DNA of 64,000 bases from Herbaspirillum rhizosphaerae (lineage in GTDB: Bacteria > Pseudomonadota > Gammaproteobacteria > Burkholderiales > Burkholderiaceae_D): the NCBI RefSeq assembly GCF_001189965.1, contig NZ_LFLU01000013.1, positions 103,986 through 167,985 on the forward strand, given 5' to 3'. Of this stretch, positions 44,054 to 52,742 are shown piece by piece. How positions within the stretch are numbered: position 1 is the stretch's first letter; each line of letters begins with the position of its first letter. The notes beneath the pieces are model-generated. The model saw only the letters and a list, made by a program, of their open reading frames with translations, was not told where the DNA came from and searched no databases. Position numbers and translations under genes: made by a program.

Positions 44054-44590
44054 TTACTTTACGCGCTGCTTTTCCAGCTTGCGCGCCAGCGTGCGCCGGT
44101 GCATGCCGAGACGGCGCGCGGTTTCGGAAATGTTGAAGTCGGTTTCCACCAGGACTTCGTGGATGCGTTCCCACTCCAGCGTCTTGATCGAGGTCGAGCG
44201 GCTGGTCAGTTCGATTTCCGTCGCGCCGGCAACATGGCCGAAGGCGGCTTCGATGTCGTCGGTGTTGGACGGCTTGGCGAGGTACTGGCAGGCGCCAAGC
44301 TTGATCGCTTCGACCGCGGTGCCGATGCTGGCGAAGCCGGTCAGCACCACGATCAGCATGTTTTCATCGTGCTGATGCAGCATCTGCACGCAGGCCAGGC
44401 CGGAGGTGCTGCCGTTGAGTTTGAGATCCACCACCGCATAGCCGGGATTGTGTTGCCTGAGTACGACTTCGGCCTCGTCCTGGCTGGCCGCCTGCAACAC
44501 GCGATATCCGCGCCGCTCGAACGAACGACTCAGCGTGCGCGCAAACGCCTCGTCGTCTTCGATGATCAACAGCAGACGCTCAGTGGACAT
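44054..44590 (-). CDS. regA: RegA/PrrA-type response regulator
   Basis: A 178-aa regulator: receiver with E11-D12-D13, phospho-acceptor D55 ('AVVDLKLNG'), T84 and K106, then a Pro-poor linker and a Fis-type helix-turn-helix 'NISETARRLGMHRRTLARKLEKQRVK' at the C-terminus. The length and layout (receiver plus short Fis domain, no sigma54 module) fit RegA/PrrA/ActR/RoxR, global redox regulators of respiration. The gene overlaps regB by 11 bases. It is the distal gene of the cyo-SURF1-regB-regA cluster, suggesting that it controls the oxidase encoded upstream. Its stop codon directly abuts that of the convergent hybrid kinase gene. Confidence 0.93.
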   Translation of the reverse strand: MSTERLLLIIEDDEAFARTLSRSFERRGYRVLQAASQDEAEVVLRQHNPGYAVVDLKLNGSTSGLACVQMLHQHDENMLIVVLTGFASIGTAVEAIKLGACQYLAKPSNTDDIEAAFGHVAGATEIELTSRSTSIKTLEWERIHEVLVETDFNISETARRLGMHRRTLARKLEKQRVK

Positions 44591-46052
44591 GTTGCGAATT
44601 CTCTTTCATGGATGATGATGGATTTTCTTGCGCTTCCAGCTCGTGCTCTGTCGCTGACGCGTCTGCCTCCAGGCTGATTGCCGACAAAGGCAGCGTCAGG
44701 CAAACCGTGGCGCCGGCGATGATACCGTCTTCTTCGCGATTGTGCGCGGTGACGGCGCCGCCCAGCTTGCGCGCGACATTGACGACAAAAAACAATCCCA
44801 ACCCGCCGCCGGTCTTGCCCTTCGTCGATTGATACGGTTTGCCCAGCTGGTCCAGCATGCCCGGCATGAAACCGGGGCCGGTGTCGTCGACGGCGACCTT
44901 GAGTTCGTTGCCCTCGCGCGTGGCGGTGAAGCGCAGCCAGCGCGGCGAGGCTTCCAGCGCATTGTCGAGCACGTTGCAGATCATTTGCTTGAGCGCCGAG
45001 TCGAAGGCCACCGGCATATCTTGCTCAATGCGGTTTTCAAAATCGAAGGCGACGATGGGACGCGTGGCGCGGAATTCTTCCGCGATGTCGCTCAGGAAGG
45101 TATTGAGCGTGGTCTTGACCGAGGACTCGCCGCGCGCTTCGCCGGCCGACAGCAGCACGCCGCTGACGATGGTCTTGCAGCGCTGCAGTTGGATCTGCAT
45201 CTCGCCGATTTCTTCCAGCAGTTCCGGATTGCTGCTGAATTCAGGCATGCGCCGCCAGTCGCCGAGGATCACCGACAAGGTCGCCAGCGGCGTGCCGAGT
45301 TCATGCGCGGCGCCGGAGGCCAGCAGGCCCATGCGCACAATGTGGTCCTCTTCCGCCGCGCGCTGGCGCAAGGCGGCCAGCTGGGCATCGCCGGCGCGGC
45401 GGATGCTGCTGATGCGCGTGATGAAGATGGCCAGCAAGGCGGCGATCAGGATGAAGCAGATCAGCATGCCTTCGACATACAGGCTGAAGACGCCGTTGCC
45501 GTGGTCCGGCGGCAGCGACAAGGGTATGAAGAATTGCGACAAGCCGGCAAAACACAGGCTGGTGATGACGACGATGGTCCAGGTCGACCAGGCCGCCAGC
45601 AGCACCGCGCTGATGATGATCTGCAGCAGGTACAGGAAGGCGAAGGGATTGGTGGCGCCGCCGCTCAGGTAAAGCTGGGCCGTCAGCGTGGCCACGTCGA
45701 CCAGCAGGGCCAGGAACAGCTCGCGGTTGGTCACGAAGGGCCGCTCGTGCCAGCGCAGGTGGCTGGCGATGTTGAAGGCGATCAGGCAGGCCAGCACTTC
45801 CAGCATGTGCGGCAAGGGCAAATGAATGTCGAAACCGAAGATCACCACGATGATGGTGGTGATCTGCCCGAACACCGCGATCCAGCGCAACTGGATCAGT
45901 TGCAGCATGTTCTTGTGACCGGCGGCGCGGTCGGGGGCGTTGGCGGATTTTTCAGCGCCGAGCGGCGAGATATCGTCCGTCAGCGCATCTTGCTGATGGG
46001 AATGGATGTCGTGAGGGATGGTGAATTCTGTATTGTCAGCCTTGCTTGCCAT
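44580..46052 (-). CDS. regB: RegB/PrrB-type redox sensor histidine kinase
   Basis: A 490-aa membrane kinase with about six N-terminal hydrophobic segments (56-75, 84-98, 112-130, 140-155, 158-178, 192-212). The RegB hallmark heptapeptide 'GGATNPF' (131-137), implicated in quinone binding, is intact. H250 lies in 'LASGAAHELGTPLATLSVI', and C292 ('QLQRCKTIVSG') matches the redox-active Cys in the RegB dimerisation region. HATPase: 'NVLDNALEASP', 'VDDTGPGF', 'GKTGGGLGLFFV'. The first ~45 residues are hydrophilic and longer than in Rhodobacter RegB. The start overlaps the SURF1 gene by 17 bases. It senses the redox state of the quinone pool and phosphorylates RegA. Confidence 0.94.
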   Translation of the reverse strand: MASKADNTEFTIPHDIHSHQQDALTDDISPLGAEKSANAPDRAAGHKNMLQLIQLRWIAVFGQITTIIVVIFGFDIHLPLPHMLEVLACLIAFNIASHLRWHERPFVTNRELFLALLVDVATLTAQLYLSGGATNPFAFLYLLQIIISAVLLAAWSTWTIVVITSLCFAGLSQFFIPLSLPPDHGNGVFSLYVEGMLICFILIAALLAIFITRISSIRRAGDAQLAALRQRAAEEDHIVRMGLLASGAAHELGTPLATLSVILGDWRRMPEFSSNPELLEEIGEMQIQLQRCKTIVSGVLLSAGEARGESSVKTTLNTFLSDIAEEFRATRPIVAFDFENRIEQDMPVAFDSALKQMICNVLDNALEASPRWLRFTATREGNELKVAVDDTGPGFMPGMLDQLGKPYQSTKGKTGGGLGLFFVVNVARKLGGAVTAHNREEDGIIAGATVCLTLPLSAISLEADASATEHELEAQENPSSSMKENSQHVH

Positions 46053-46875
46053 TGTTGCTTTCCTGGTTCAGTCGGGCCGCGCGGCGGCGTTTTTCGTCGC
46101 GCATGACCCAGAAGCCGGCGCCGGCCGTCATCAGCGCCAGTCCGTACCAGGTGAGAGCATAAACCAAGTGGTTGTTGGGGAAAGCAATTACTGTCAGACC
46201 GCCGACAGGTTCGCCTGCAACAGCGCGCCCATCTTGCCGTGCGGAACCGGCGGAGCCGGCGTCGGCATCGATGAAATAAGGCGCGACATTGCCGAGCTTG
46301 CGCACTGCTGCGATGGCTTGCACGTCGCGCGAAAACCAGCGATCGGCGGCAGGATCGTTGTGGCGCAGGAAGCCGCCGCCCCGCTCGCTGATCCGCAGCA
46401 GCCCGGTCACGTCCGCAGGAGCGTCGCTTGCGCCCTCCTTCACGTCGCGCGTGCCCGTGGCGATATAGCCGCGATTGACCAGCGTGATCGTGCCGTCGGC
46501 GCTGCGCAGCGGCGTCAGCAGCCAGTAACCGCTGCCGTAGATGGTGACGGCCTGCACGCGCGCAGTCTGCTCATAGAGATAAGTGCCGGTCACGCGAACG
46601 TGAAGATATTCGTGCGAGTCGGCGGTGATCGCCGGCCAGTCAGCAGGCCCGGGTGCGGCAACGGGTGCGGCGTGCACACGGCGATCGACGCGTTCGATCA
46701 GATCCAGCTTCCAGAACAGGCGTTTGACCTGCCAGGTGCCGAGGGCGAGGAAACCGAGAAAAACGACGAGCATGCAAAGCGCAAGGAAAACGCGCAGCCC
46801 GGAAGACCGAGGGCGCGTTGCCGCTTCCGTTGTTGCAGAAGCTGCAGCGCGCCCTGGAGACTGACTATCTGTCAC
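46036..46875 (-). CDS. SURF1 family terminal oxidase assembly factor
   Basis: A 279-aa inner-membrane protein with two transmembrane segments, near the N-terminus (about 27-46, 'LRVFLALCMLVVFLGFLALG') and C-terminus (about 240-258), around a periplasmic domain. Family motifs: 'LGTWQVKRLFWKLDLIERVDRRVHA', 'VRVTGTYL', 'GYWLLTPLRSADGTITLVNRGYI', 'NNHLVYALTWYGLALM'. SURF1 helps insert haem in haem-copper oxidases. It starts 35 bases after cyoD and overlaps regB. Its link with a quinol oxidase rather than a cytochrome c oxidase is known in several proteobacteria. Confidence 0.94.
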   Translation of the reverse strand: MTDSQSPGRAAASATTEAATRPRSSGLRVFLALCMLVVFLGFLALGTWQVKRLFWKLDLIERVDRRVHAAPVAAPGPADWPAITADSHEYLHVRVTGTYLYEQTARVQAVTIYGSGYWLLTPLRSADGTITLVNRGYIATGTRDVKEGASDAPADVTGLLRISERGGGFLRHNDPAADRWFSRDVQAIAAVRKLGNVAPYFIDADAGSAGSARQDGRAVAGEPVGGLTVIAFPNNHLVYALTWYGLALMTAGAGFWVMRDEKRRRAARLNQESNNGKQG

Positions 46876-46910
46876 TGAAAGATGCCTGGAAGATGCAAAT
46901 CAGCTGCAGG

Positions 46911-47381
46911 TCACTTCATGCCAGGCATGTTGTGTTGCATGTTTTGCATCGAACCCGGCACGGCTTCCTGGATCAGATCCTGGCTCATGCCAGGCATCAT
47001 GTTGTGATTCAGGTGATACATGACCCACAGCGAACCGGCCAGCATGATGACCACGACCATGATCGTGAAGATCAGCGCCAGGATGGTCCAGCCGCCTTCG
47101 GACTTGGAGTTCATGTGCAGGAAATAAATCATGTGCACGACGATCTGCACCACTGCCAGGCCCAGCAGGACGAAACCTGCGGTGCTCGACTTCTCGATCA
47201 CGTTGCCCATGACCAGCCAGAACGGAATCGCGGTCAGGATCACCGCCAGCACGAAGCCGATGGTGTAGCTCTTCAGGCTGCCGTGGTCGGCGGTGTGGTC
47301 GTGATGGTGGACGTCAAAACCGTCCTCATGGCCGTACTTCTCGGCGTGCGATGGGTGGGCTTGATGTTGTGGCGCGCTCAT
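46911..47381 (-). CDS. cyoD: Cytochrome bo3 quinol oxidase subunit IV
   Basis: A 156-aa membrane protein. A His-rich N-terminus ('[30 protein letters not shown]') precedes three transmembrane helices with the CyoD signature '[23 protein letters not shown]', '[21 protein letters not shown]' and '[33 protein letters not shown]'. The C-terminal tail is Met-rich. The start at 47381 overlaps the cyoC stop by four bases (ATGA). CyoD stabilises the CuB site. The His and Met clusters, longer than in E. coli CyoD (109 aa), could bind copper. Confidence 0.95.
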   Translation of the reverse strand: MSAPQHQAHPSHAEKYGHEDGFDVHHHDHTADHGSLKSYTIGFVLAVILTAIPFWLVMGNVIEKSSTAGFVLLGLAVVQIVVHMIYFLHMNSKSEGGWTILALIFTIMVVVIMLAGSLWVMYHLNHNMMPGMSQDLIQEAVPGSMQNMQHNMPGMK

Positions 47382-48013
47382 GGCAGGACTCCCATCAGAT
47401 AAACAAAGGTGAAGACGCCGATCCAGACCACGTCCAAAAAGTGCCAGAACATCGAGAGGCACATCAGGCGACGGCCGTTTTCAGGTGTCAGACCATGCTT
47501 GTTGATCTGGAACATCAGCGTGATCAGCCAGACGATGCCGAAGCTGACGTGCAGACCGTGGGTTGCCACCAGTGCGAAGAACGAGGTCAGGAAGCCGCTG
47601 CGTTGCGGACCTGCGCCTTCGTGGATCAGATGGATGAACTCATACAGTTCCAGGTAGATGAAACCGGCGCCCAGCAAGCCGGTGACGGCGAGCCAGATCA
47701 GCGTGGTCTTGACCTTCTTCTTTGCCATTTCCAGCATGGCGAAGCCGTAGGTGATCGACGACAACAGCAGCAAGGAAGTATTGATCGCCACCAGCGGCAG
47801 ATCGAACAGCTCGGCGCCGGTCGGGCCGCCCGCATAGTTGCGGCCCAGCACGGCGTAAGTGGCAAACAGGCAGGCGAAGATCAGGCAGTCGCTCATCAGG
47901 TACATCCAGAAACCCAGCAAAGTGCCGTTTTCCGGATGATGTTCCTTGACGTAGTAACGCGAACTTGGCGATGCGCCCATGGTTGCGGCGGAGGAATTAG
48001 AAATCTCAGACAT
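47378..48013 (-). CDS. cyoC: Cytochrome bo3 quinol oxidase subunit III
   Basis: A 211-aa membrane protein with five helices: '[23 protein letters not shown]' , '[17 protein letters not shown]', '[22 protein letters not shown]', '[32 protein letters not shown]' and '[25 protein letters not shown]'. These are CyoC hallmarks. The ATG at 48013 overlaps the end of cyoB (stop 48006) by eight bases, indicating coupled translation; an upstream frame to 48049 lies in cyoB and is rejected. Confidence 0.96.
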   Translation of the reverse strand: MSEISNSSAATMGASPSSRYYVKEHHPENGTLLGFWMYLMSDCLIFACLFATYAVLGRNYAGGPTGAELFDLPLVAINTSLLLLSSITYGFAMLEMAKKKVKTTLIWLAVTGLLGAGFIYLELYEFIHLIHEGAGPQRSGFLTSFFALVATHGLHVSFGIVWLITLMFQINKHGLTPENGRRLMCLSMFWHFLDVVWIGVFTFVYLMGVLP

Positions 48014-50009
48014 GGCTATCCAGCAAGCGTGTGCGGTTGGCTTCAACACGGACGACGTCGTCGGCCGGGATGTAGTAATCGCGTTTGTAATTGAAGGTAT
48101 GTGTGATGATCGCGGCCATCAGGGCGATGAAGCCGGCGCCGGCCAGCAGCCACATTTGCCAGATCAGGCCAAAGCCGATCACTGCGCTCAATGCCGCAAT
48201 GATGAAGCCTGCGCCAGTGTTCTTGGGCATGTGGATAGGCACGAAACCTTCCTGCGGACGGGTGTAGCCGTTGGCCTTCATGTCGGCCCAGGCGTCGTTG
48301 TCATGCACGCGCGGAGTGAACGCGAAGTTGTAGTCCGGCGGCGGCGACGAAGTCGACCATTCCAGGGTACGGGCGCCCCATGGATCGCCGGTGGTGTCGC
48401 GCAGCTTGTCGCGGCGCAGGTAGCTGACCACCAGCTGGATGATGAACGAACCGATGCCCAGTGCAATCAGGAAGGCGCCGAACGCAGCGATCTGGAACCA
48501 GATCTGCAGCGATGGATCTTCGAAGTGGCTCATGCGGCGGGTAACGCCCATGAAGCCCAGCACGTACAGCGGTGTGAACGCAACCCAGAAACCGATGCAC
48601 CAGAACCAGAAGCTGCAACGGCCCCAGAAATCGTCCAGCTTGTAACCGAAAGCCTTCGGGAACCAGAAGTTGATACCGGCGAACATGCCGAACACCACGC
48701 CGCCGATGATCACGTTGTGGAAGTGAGCAATCAGGAACAGGCTGTTATGCAGCACGAAGTCGGCCGGCGGAACCGCCAGCATCACGCCGGTCATGCCGCC
48801 GATGACGAAGGTGATCATGAAGCCGATGGTCCACAGCATGGGCACTTCGAAACGGATGCGGCCGCGGTACATGGTGAACAGCCAGTTGAAAATCTTGGCG
48901 CCGGTCGGGATCGAGATGATCATCGTGGTGATGCCGAAGAACGAATTGACGCTCGCCCCGGAACCCATGGTGAAGAAGTGATGCAGCCAGACCAGGTAGG
49001 ACAGGATGGTGATCACGACGGTCGCATACACCATCGAGGTGTAGCCGAACAGGCGCTTGCCGCTGAAGGTCGAGACGATTTCCGAGAAAATGCCGAAGGC
49101 CGGCAGGATCAGGATGTAAACCTCAGGGTGACCCCAGATCCAGATCAGGTTCACGTACATCATGGCGTTGCCGCCGAGATCGTTGGTGAAGAAGTTGGTG
49201 CCGAACACGCGGTCCAGCGACAGCATGCCCAGAACGGCGGTCAGGATCGGGAAAGCGGCGACGATCAGCACGTTGGTGCACAGTGCAGTCCAGGTGAAGA
49301 CGGGCATCTTCATCATGTTCATGCCGGGCGCGCGCATCTTGACGATGGTGGCGATCAGGTTGATCCCTGACAGCAGCGTCCCTACCCCGGCAATCTGCAA
49401 TGACCATATGTAATAGTCCACCCCCACATCAGGACTGCCGAGGATACCCGACAGCGGTGGATAGGCCAGCCAGCCGGTGCGGGCGAATTCGCCGACGAAC
49501 AGCGAAGCCATGACCAGGCCGGCGCCGAATGTCGTCATCCAGAAGCTGAAGTTGTTCAGGAACGGGAACGCCACGTCGCGTGCGCCGATTTGCAGCGGCA
49601 CGACGTAGTTCATCAGACCGGTCACCAGCGGCATCGCCACGAAGAAGATCATGATCACGCCGTGGGCGGTGAAGACCTGGTCGTAGTGATGCGGCGGCAG
49701 GAAGCCGGCCGAATCGCCGAAGGACAGCGCCTGTTGCGCGCGCATCATCAGCGCATCGGCGAAGCCGCGCAGCAGCATGACGATGCCGAGGATGACATAC
49801 ATGATGCCGATTTTCTTGTGGTCGATGCTGGTGATCCAGTCGCGCCACAAAGGACCCCACAGGCGGAAATAGGTAATGCCGCCGAGTACGGCGACGCCAC
49901 CGATCAGCACGCCGATGAAGGTGATCAGCAGGATGGGTTCATGAAAGGGAATCGCTTCCCAGCTGAGACGGCCGAAGATCAGCTTGGTCATGTCAATTTG
50001 GTCTAGCAT
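48006..50009 (-). CDS. cyoB: Cytochrome bo3 quinol oxidase subunit I
   Basis: A 667-aa catalytic subunit with about 15 transmembrane helices. Haem and CuB ligands appear in '[16 protein letters not shown]' , '[22 protein letters not shown]', '[10 protein letters not shown]' and '[13 protein letters not shown]'. The enzyme oxidises ubiquinol and reduces oxygen to water while pumping protons. It starts two bases after a 36-codon ORF that overlaps the cyoA stop; GGAAAG lies upstream. cyoE (haem O synthase) is not found in this window, so haem O supply must be encoded elsewhere. Confidence 0.98.
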   Translation of the reverse strand: MLDQIDMTKLIFGRLSWEAIPFHEPILLITFIGVLIGGVAVLGGITYFRLWGPLWRDWITSIDHKKIGIMYVILGIVMLLRGFADALMMRAQQALSFGDSAGFLPPHHYDQVFTAHGVIMIFFVAMPLVTGLMNYVVPLQIGARDVAFPFLNNFSFWMTTFGAGLVMASLFVGEFARTGWLAYPPLSGILGSPDVGVDYYIWSLQIAGVGTLLSGINLIATIVKMRAPGMNMMKMPVFTWTALCTNVLIVAAFPILTAVLGMLSLDRVFGTNFFTNDLGGNAMMYVNLIWIWGHPEVYILILPAFGIFSEIVSTFSGKRLFGYTSMVYATVVITILSYLVWLHHFFTMGSGASVNSFFGITTMIISIPTGAKIFNWLFTMYRGRIRFEVPMLWTIGFMITFVIGGMTGVMLAVPPADFVLHNSLFLIAHFHNVIIGGVVFGMFAGINFWFPKAFGYKLDDFWGRCSFWFWCIGFWVAFTPLYVLGFMGVTRRMSHFEDPSLQIWFQIAAFGAFLIALGIGSFIIQLVVSYLRRDKLRDTTGDPWGARTLEWSTSSPPPDYNFAFTPRVHDNDAWADMKANGYTRPQEGFVPIHMPKNTGAGFIIAALSAVIGFGLIWQMWLLAGAGFIALMAAIITHTFNYKRDYYIPADDVVRVEANRTRLLDSHV

Positions 50010-50011
50010 CG

Positions 50012-50122
50012 TTACTTTCCGCTGAAAAAGAAGGTCGCGACGCCATGCATTACATCCTGCACGGCGCCCCTGTCGGCTGCATGCACTACTGCCGCCGGCT
50101 GTTCTTTCGATTGATTATTCAT
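50012..50122 (-). CDS. Putative 36-aa ORF between cyoA and cyoB
   Basis: ATG at 50122 overlaps the cyoA stop (ATGAATAA), and the TAA at 50012 ends two bases before the cyoB ATG. The peptide starts [19 protein letters not shown] and ends FFFSGK; it contains no obvious transmembrane helix. It fills the entire cyoA-cyoB gap in frame, with stop/start coupling on both sides, which makes translation plausible. It may be a small accessory subunit or only a coupling leader for cyoB. I know of no family for it. Confidence 0.5.
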   Translation of the reverse strand: MNNQSKEQPAAVVHAADRGAVQDVMHGVATFFFSGK

Positions 50123-51158
50123 GGTGGTGCTGGCTTGCCATCGGCACTGACGCCGGCATTGCAGCTGCAAGTTTGACGCCCGAGGCGTTCAGCGCGGACT
50201 TGTCAGCCTTGGCGCCTGCTTCTGATTCCGCTTCCTTCTTGGCGCCTTCCTTGACGTTGACGTCGGTCGCCATTTGCTTGTCCATGCAGACCTGGCCGGC
50301 TTCAACGCAGCGGTTCAGGATGGCGTGGTACAGCGTCGCATCGACCGCATTGTAATGACGCACCGGATCCTTGATGCTCGGCTTTTCCAGCGCGAGGTAG
50401 TCGTCACGCTTGAGTGCGCCGCCGGCGGCCTTGACCTTCTTGACCCACTCGTCGAAACCTTCGTTGCTCACGCCGTGGAACTTGAAGCGCATGTCCGAGA
50501 AACCGGCGCCGCTGTAGTTGGCCGAGAAACCTTCAAACTCGCCCGGCTTGTTGATCACCGCGTTGAGTTCGGTCTGCATGCCCGGCATGGCGTAGATCTG
50601 ACCGGCCAGCGCAGGAATATAGAAGGAATTCATCACCGACGAAGCCGTGATCTTGAAATGCACCGGCACGTCAACCGGCGCAGCCAGTTCATTGACGGTA
50701 GCGATGCCTTGCTCCGGATAGATGAACAGCCACTTCCAGTCCAGCGCCACCACTTCAATGGTGATCGGCTTGACGTTCTCGGGAATCGGGCGTTGTGCAT
50801 CAAGGCGCGACAGCTTGCGATAGGGATCCAGCGTATGGGTGCTGATCCAGGTCAACAGGCCCAGCGCAATGATGATCAGCAGCGGCGCACCCCAGATGAT
50901 CAGCTCGAGCTGGGTCGAGTGATCCCAGTCCGGCTCGTAGCGCGCAGCGGTGTTGCTCTGGCGATAGCGCCATGCGAACAGGACGATCAGCGCAATCACC
51001 GGAATGATGATCAGCAGCATCAGCGCTGTCGAAATGAGGATAAGGCGACCTTGCTGGTTGGCGATGTCACCCGAAGGATTCAAGACGACCGTGTTGCAGC
51101 CAGCCAACAAAATTGCAGGCAGGAAAATGAATCCGCGGCGAATGAGGTGTGAGAACAT
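50115..51158 (-). CDS. cyoA: Cytochrome bo3 quinol oxidase subunit II
   Basis: A 347-aa lipoprotein. The signal peptide ends in lipobox LLAG-C21 ('AILLAGCNTVVLNPSGDIANQQ'). Two transmembrane helices follow (about 40-62 and 84-104) and then a periplasmic cupredoxin domain: 'VVALDWKWLFIYPEQGIATVNELAAPVDVPV', 'SFYIPALAGQIYAMPGMQTELN', 'FEGFSANYSGAGFSDMRFKFHGVS'. The CuA ligands of cytochrome c oxidases are absent, as expected of a quinol oxidase. The C-terminus is extended by a Lys/Glu/Ala tail. ATG at 51158 is chosen over a TTG five codons upstream. First gene of the cyo cluster. Confidence 0.97.
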   Translation of the reverse strand: MFSHLIRRGFIFLPAILLAGCNTVVLNPSGDIANQQGRLILISTALMLLIIIPVIALIVLFAWRYRQSNTAARYEPDWDHSTQLELIIWGAPLLIIIALGLLTWISTHTLDPYRKLSRLDAQRPIPENVKPITIEVVALDWKWLFIYPEQGIATVNELAAPVDVPVHFKITASSVMNSFYIPALAGQIYAMPGMQTELNAVINKPGEFEGFSANYSGAGFSDMRFKFHGVSNEGFDEWVKKVKAAGGALKRDDYLALEKPSIKDPVRHYNAVDATLYHAILNRCVEAGQVCMDKQMATDVNVKEGAKKEAESEAGAKADKSALNASGVKLAAAMPASVPMASQHHHE

Positions 51159-51310
51159 GCAGGGAAAGTCCAATCGGAGCTATCAAATCATGCTAATGTA
51201 CACTTACCGCTATGCATTGGCGATTGGACAATTTGTCCTACCTCGTTGTCCGATCCAATGGCAAAACGGGACTTAAACGGCGTTATAGACCGAACCAAGA
51301 AAGAGAGACA
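51159..51310. promoter_or_regulatory. Divergent control region cyoA / MFS transporter
   Basis: 152 bases between divergent start codons. It holds a perfect inverted repeat GGACAA-T-TTGTCC at 51226-51238, flanked by the related pieces ATTGGCGATTGGAC (left) and GTCCGATCCAAT (right), which could form a larger operator. No FNR/ANR box (TTGAT-N4-ATCAA) is seen. A regulator here could co-ordinate both transcripts. Confidence 0.5.
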
Positions 51311-52669
51311 ATGATCATGGCTAGCACTCATACTTCTCATAGCGAACTCCCTGGCAATTTTTCTACAAATACGCCTGACGGTGGTTCTCGACATGCCAAA
51401 TCTGATCATCCAGGCAACCAGCATGCCGTTGCGCCAGGAGACATAGCGATCGGTGTGGTCATCGGAAGGGCTTCAGAATACTTTGATTTCTTCGTGTATG
51501 CCATAGCCTCGGTGTTGGTTTTTCCCACAGTGTTCTTTCCTTTTGAACAACGTCTTGAAGGCACGCTCTACGCTTTCGTCATCTTTTCCTTCGCTTTCAT
51601 CGCGCGCCCGTTCGGCACAGTTATCTTCATGGCAATACAAAAAAAGGTCGGGCGCGAGGTCAAGCTGACCATGGCGCTCTTCCTGCTGGGCCTGTCCACG
51701 GCCGGCATCGCCTTCCTGCCGACTTACGACCATCTCGGCGTGACCGCGATCGTGCTGCTCGCGGTGCTGCGCATCGGCCAGGGCCTGGCGCTGGGCGGAT
51801 CGTGGGACGGCTTGCCGTCGCTGCTGGCGCTGAACGTGCCGAAAAACAAGCGCGGCTGGTACGCCATGCTGGGTCAGCTCGGCGCGCCGGTGGGTTTCAT
51901 CATCGCCGGCCTGGTGTTCGCCTACCTGATGGGCAACCTGACTTCGGAAGACTTCCTCGACTGGGGCTGGCGCTATCCGTTCTATGTGGCATTCGCCATC
52001 AACGTGGTGGCCTTGTTCGCCCGTCTGCGCCTGGTGGCTTCGGAAGAATATGCCAGCCTGCTGGAAGAGCGCGAACTGGAACCGACCAGCGTGGTTGAAA
52101 TCGGCCGCTCGCAAGGCCGCAACCTGATCATCGGCGCACTGGCGGCATTGGCCAGCTACGCGCTGTTCCATCTGGTGTCGGTATTCCCGCTGTCGTGGAT
52201 CTCGCTGTATTCGATGCGCTCGATCAGCGACTTCCTGATGGTGCAGGTGTTCGGCGCGGTGCTGATGATGGTCGGTATCGTCCTGTCCGGCCCGATTGCC
52301 GACCGCTTCGGCCGCCGCACCACACTGGGCGCGCTGGCGGTGCTGATTGCGGTGCTGAGCGGTTTCGTGCCGACGCTGATCAATGGCGGCGACACCGGTC
52401 AGGACATCTTCATCCTGGTCGGCTTCGCCCTGCTCGGTTTGTCGTATGGTCAGGCTGCCGGCGCCGTGACGGCCAACTTCCCTGCCAAGTATCGCTACAC
52501 CGGCGCAGCGCTGACCTCCGATCTGGCATGGCTGGTTGGTGCAGGTTTTGCACCGCTGGTGGCGCTGGGCTTGTCGGCACACTTTGGCCTGGCATACGTC
52601 AGCATCTATCTGCTGTCGGGCGCGGTCTGCTCGCTGGCAGCGTTGAGCGTCAATCGCGCGCTGACATAA
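51311..52669 (+). CDS. MFS transporter, metabolite:H+ symporter type
   Basis: A 452-aa transporter with 12 predicted helices after a hydrophilic N-terminus of about 45 residues. Motifs: 'GDIAIGVVIGRASEYFDFFVYAIASVLVFP' (the MHS-type first helix, usually 'GN..EWYDF'), 'FAFIARPFGTVIFMAIQKKVGREVKL' (motif A region), 'RIGQGLALGGSWDGLPSLLALNVPKNKRGWYAMLGQLGAPVGF' (MHS central motif), 'GPIADRFGRRTTLG'. The MHS branch carries organic acids, osmolytes and amino acids; the substrate cannot be told. The ATG at 51311 has AGAGAG upstream; an ATG two codons later is possible. It diverges from the cyo operon. Confidence 0.85.
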   Translation: MIMASTHTSHSELPGNFSTNTPDGGSRHAKSDHPGNQHAVAPGDIAIGVVIGRASEYFDFFVYAIASVLVFPTVFFPFEQRLEGTLYAFVIFSFAFIARPFGTVIFMAIQKKVGREVKLTMALFLLGLSTAGIAFLPTYDHLGVTAIVLLAVLRIGQGLALGGSWDGLPSLLALNVPKNKRGWYAMLGQLGAPVGFIIAGLVFAYLMGNLTSEDFLDWGWRYPFYVAFAINVVALFARLRLVASEEYASLLEERELEPTSVVEIGRSQGRNLIIGALAALASYALFHLVSVFPLSWISLYSMRSISDFLMVQVFGAVLMMVGIVLSGPIADRFGRRTTLGALAVLIAVLSGFVPTLINGGDTGQDIFILVGFALLGLSYGQAAGAVTANFPAKYRYTGAALTSDLAWLVGAGFAPLVALGLSAHFGLAYVSIYLLSGAVCSLAALSVNRALT

Positions 52670-52686
52670 TCAATCGATAAAGCATA

Positions 52687-52725
52687 AAAAACGGCCTGGT
52701 CTGCGAAAGCAGCCAGGCCGTTTTT
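52687..52725. terminator. Bidirectional terminator between MFS and monooxygenase genes
   Basis: AAAAACGGCCTGG(T)CTGC, loop GAAA, GCAGCCAGGCCGTTTTT: a 17-bp stem with one bulged base and T-runs on both strands. It ends the plus-strand MFS gene (stop 52669) and the minus-strand organosulfur operon (stop 52743). Confidence 0.92.
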
Positions 52726-52742
52726 CATTGGGGACAGCAGGC

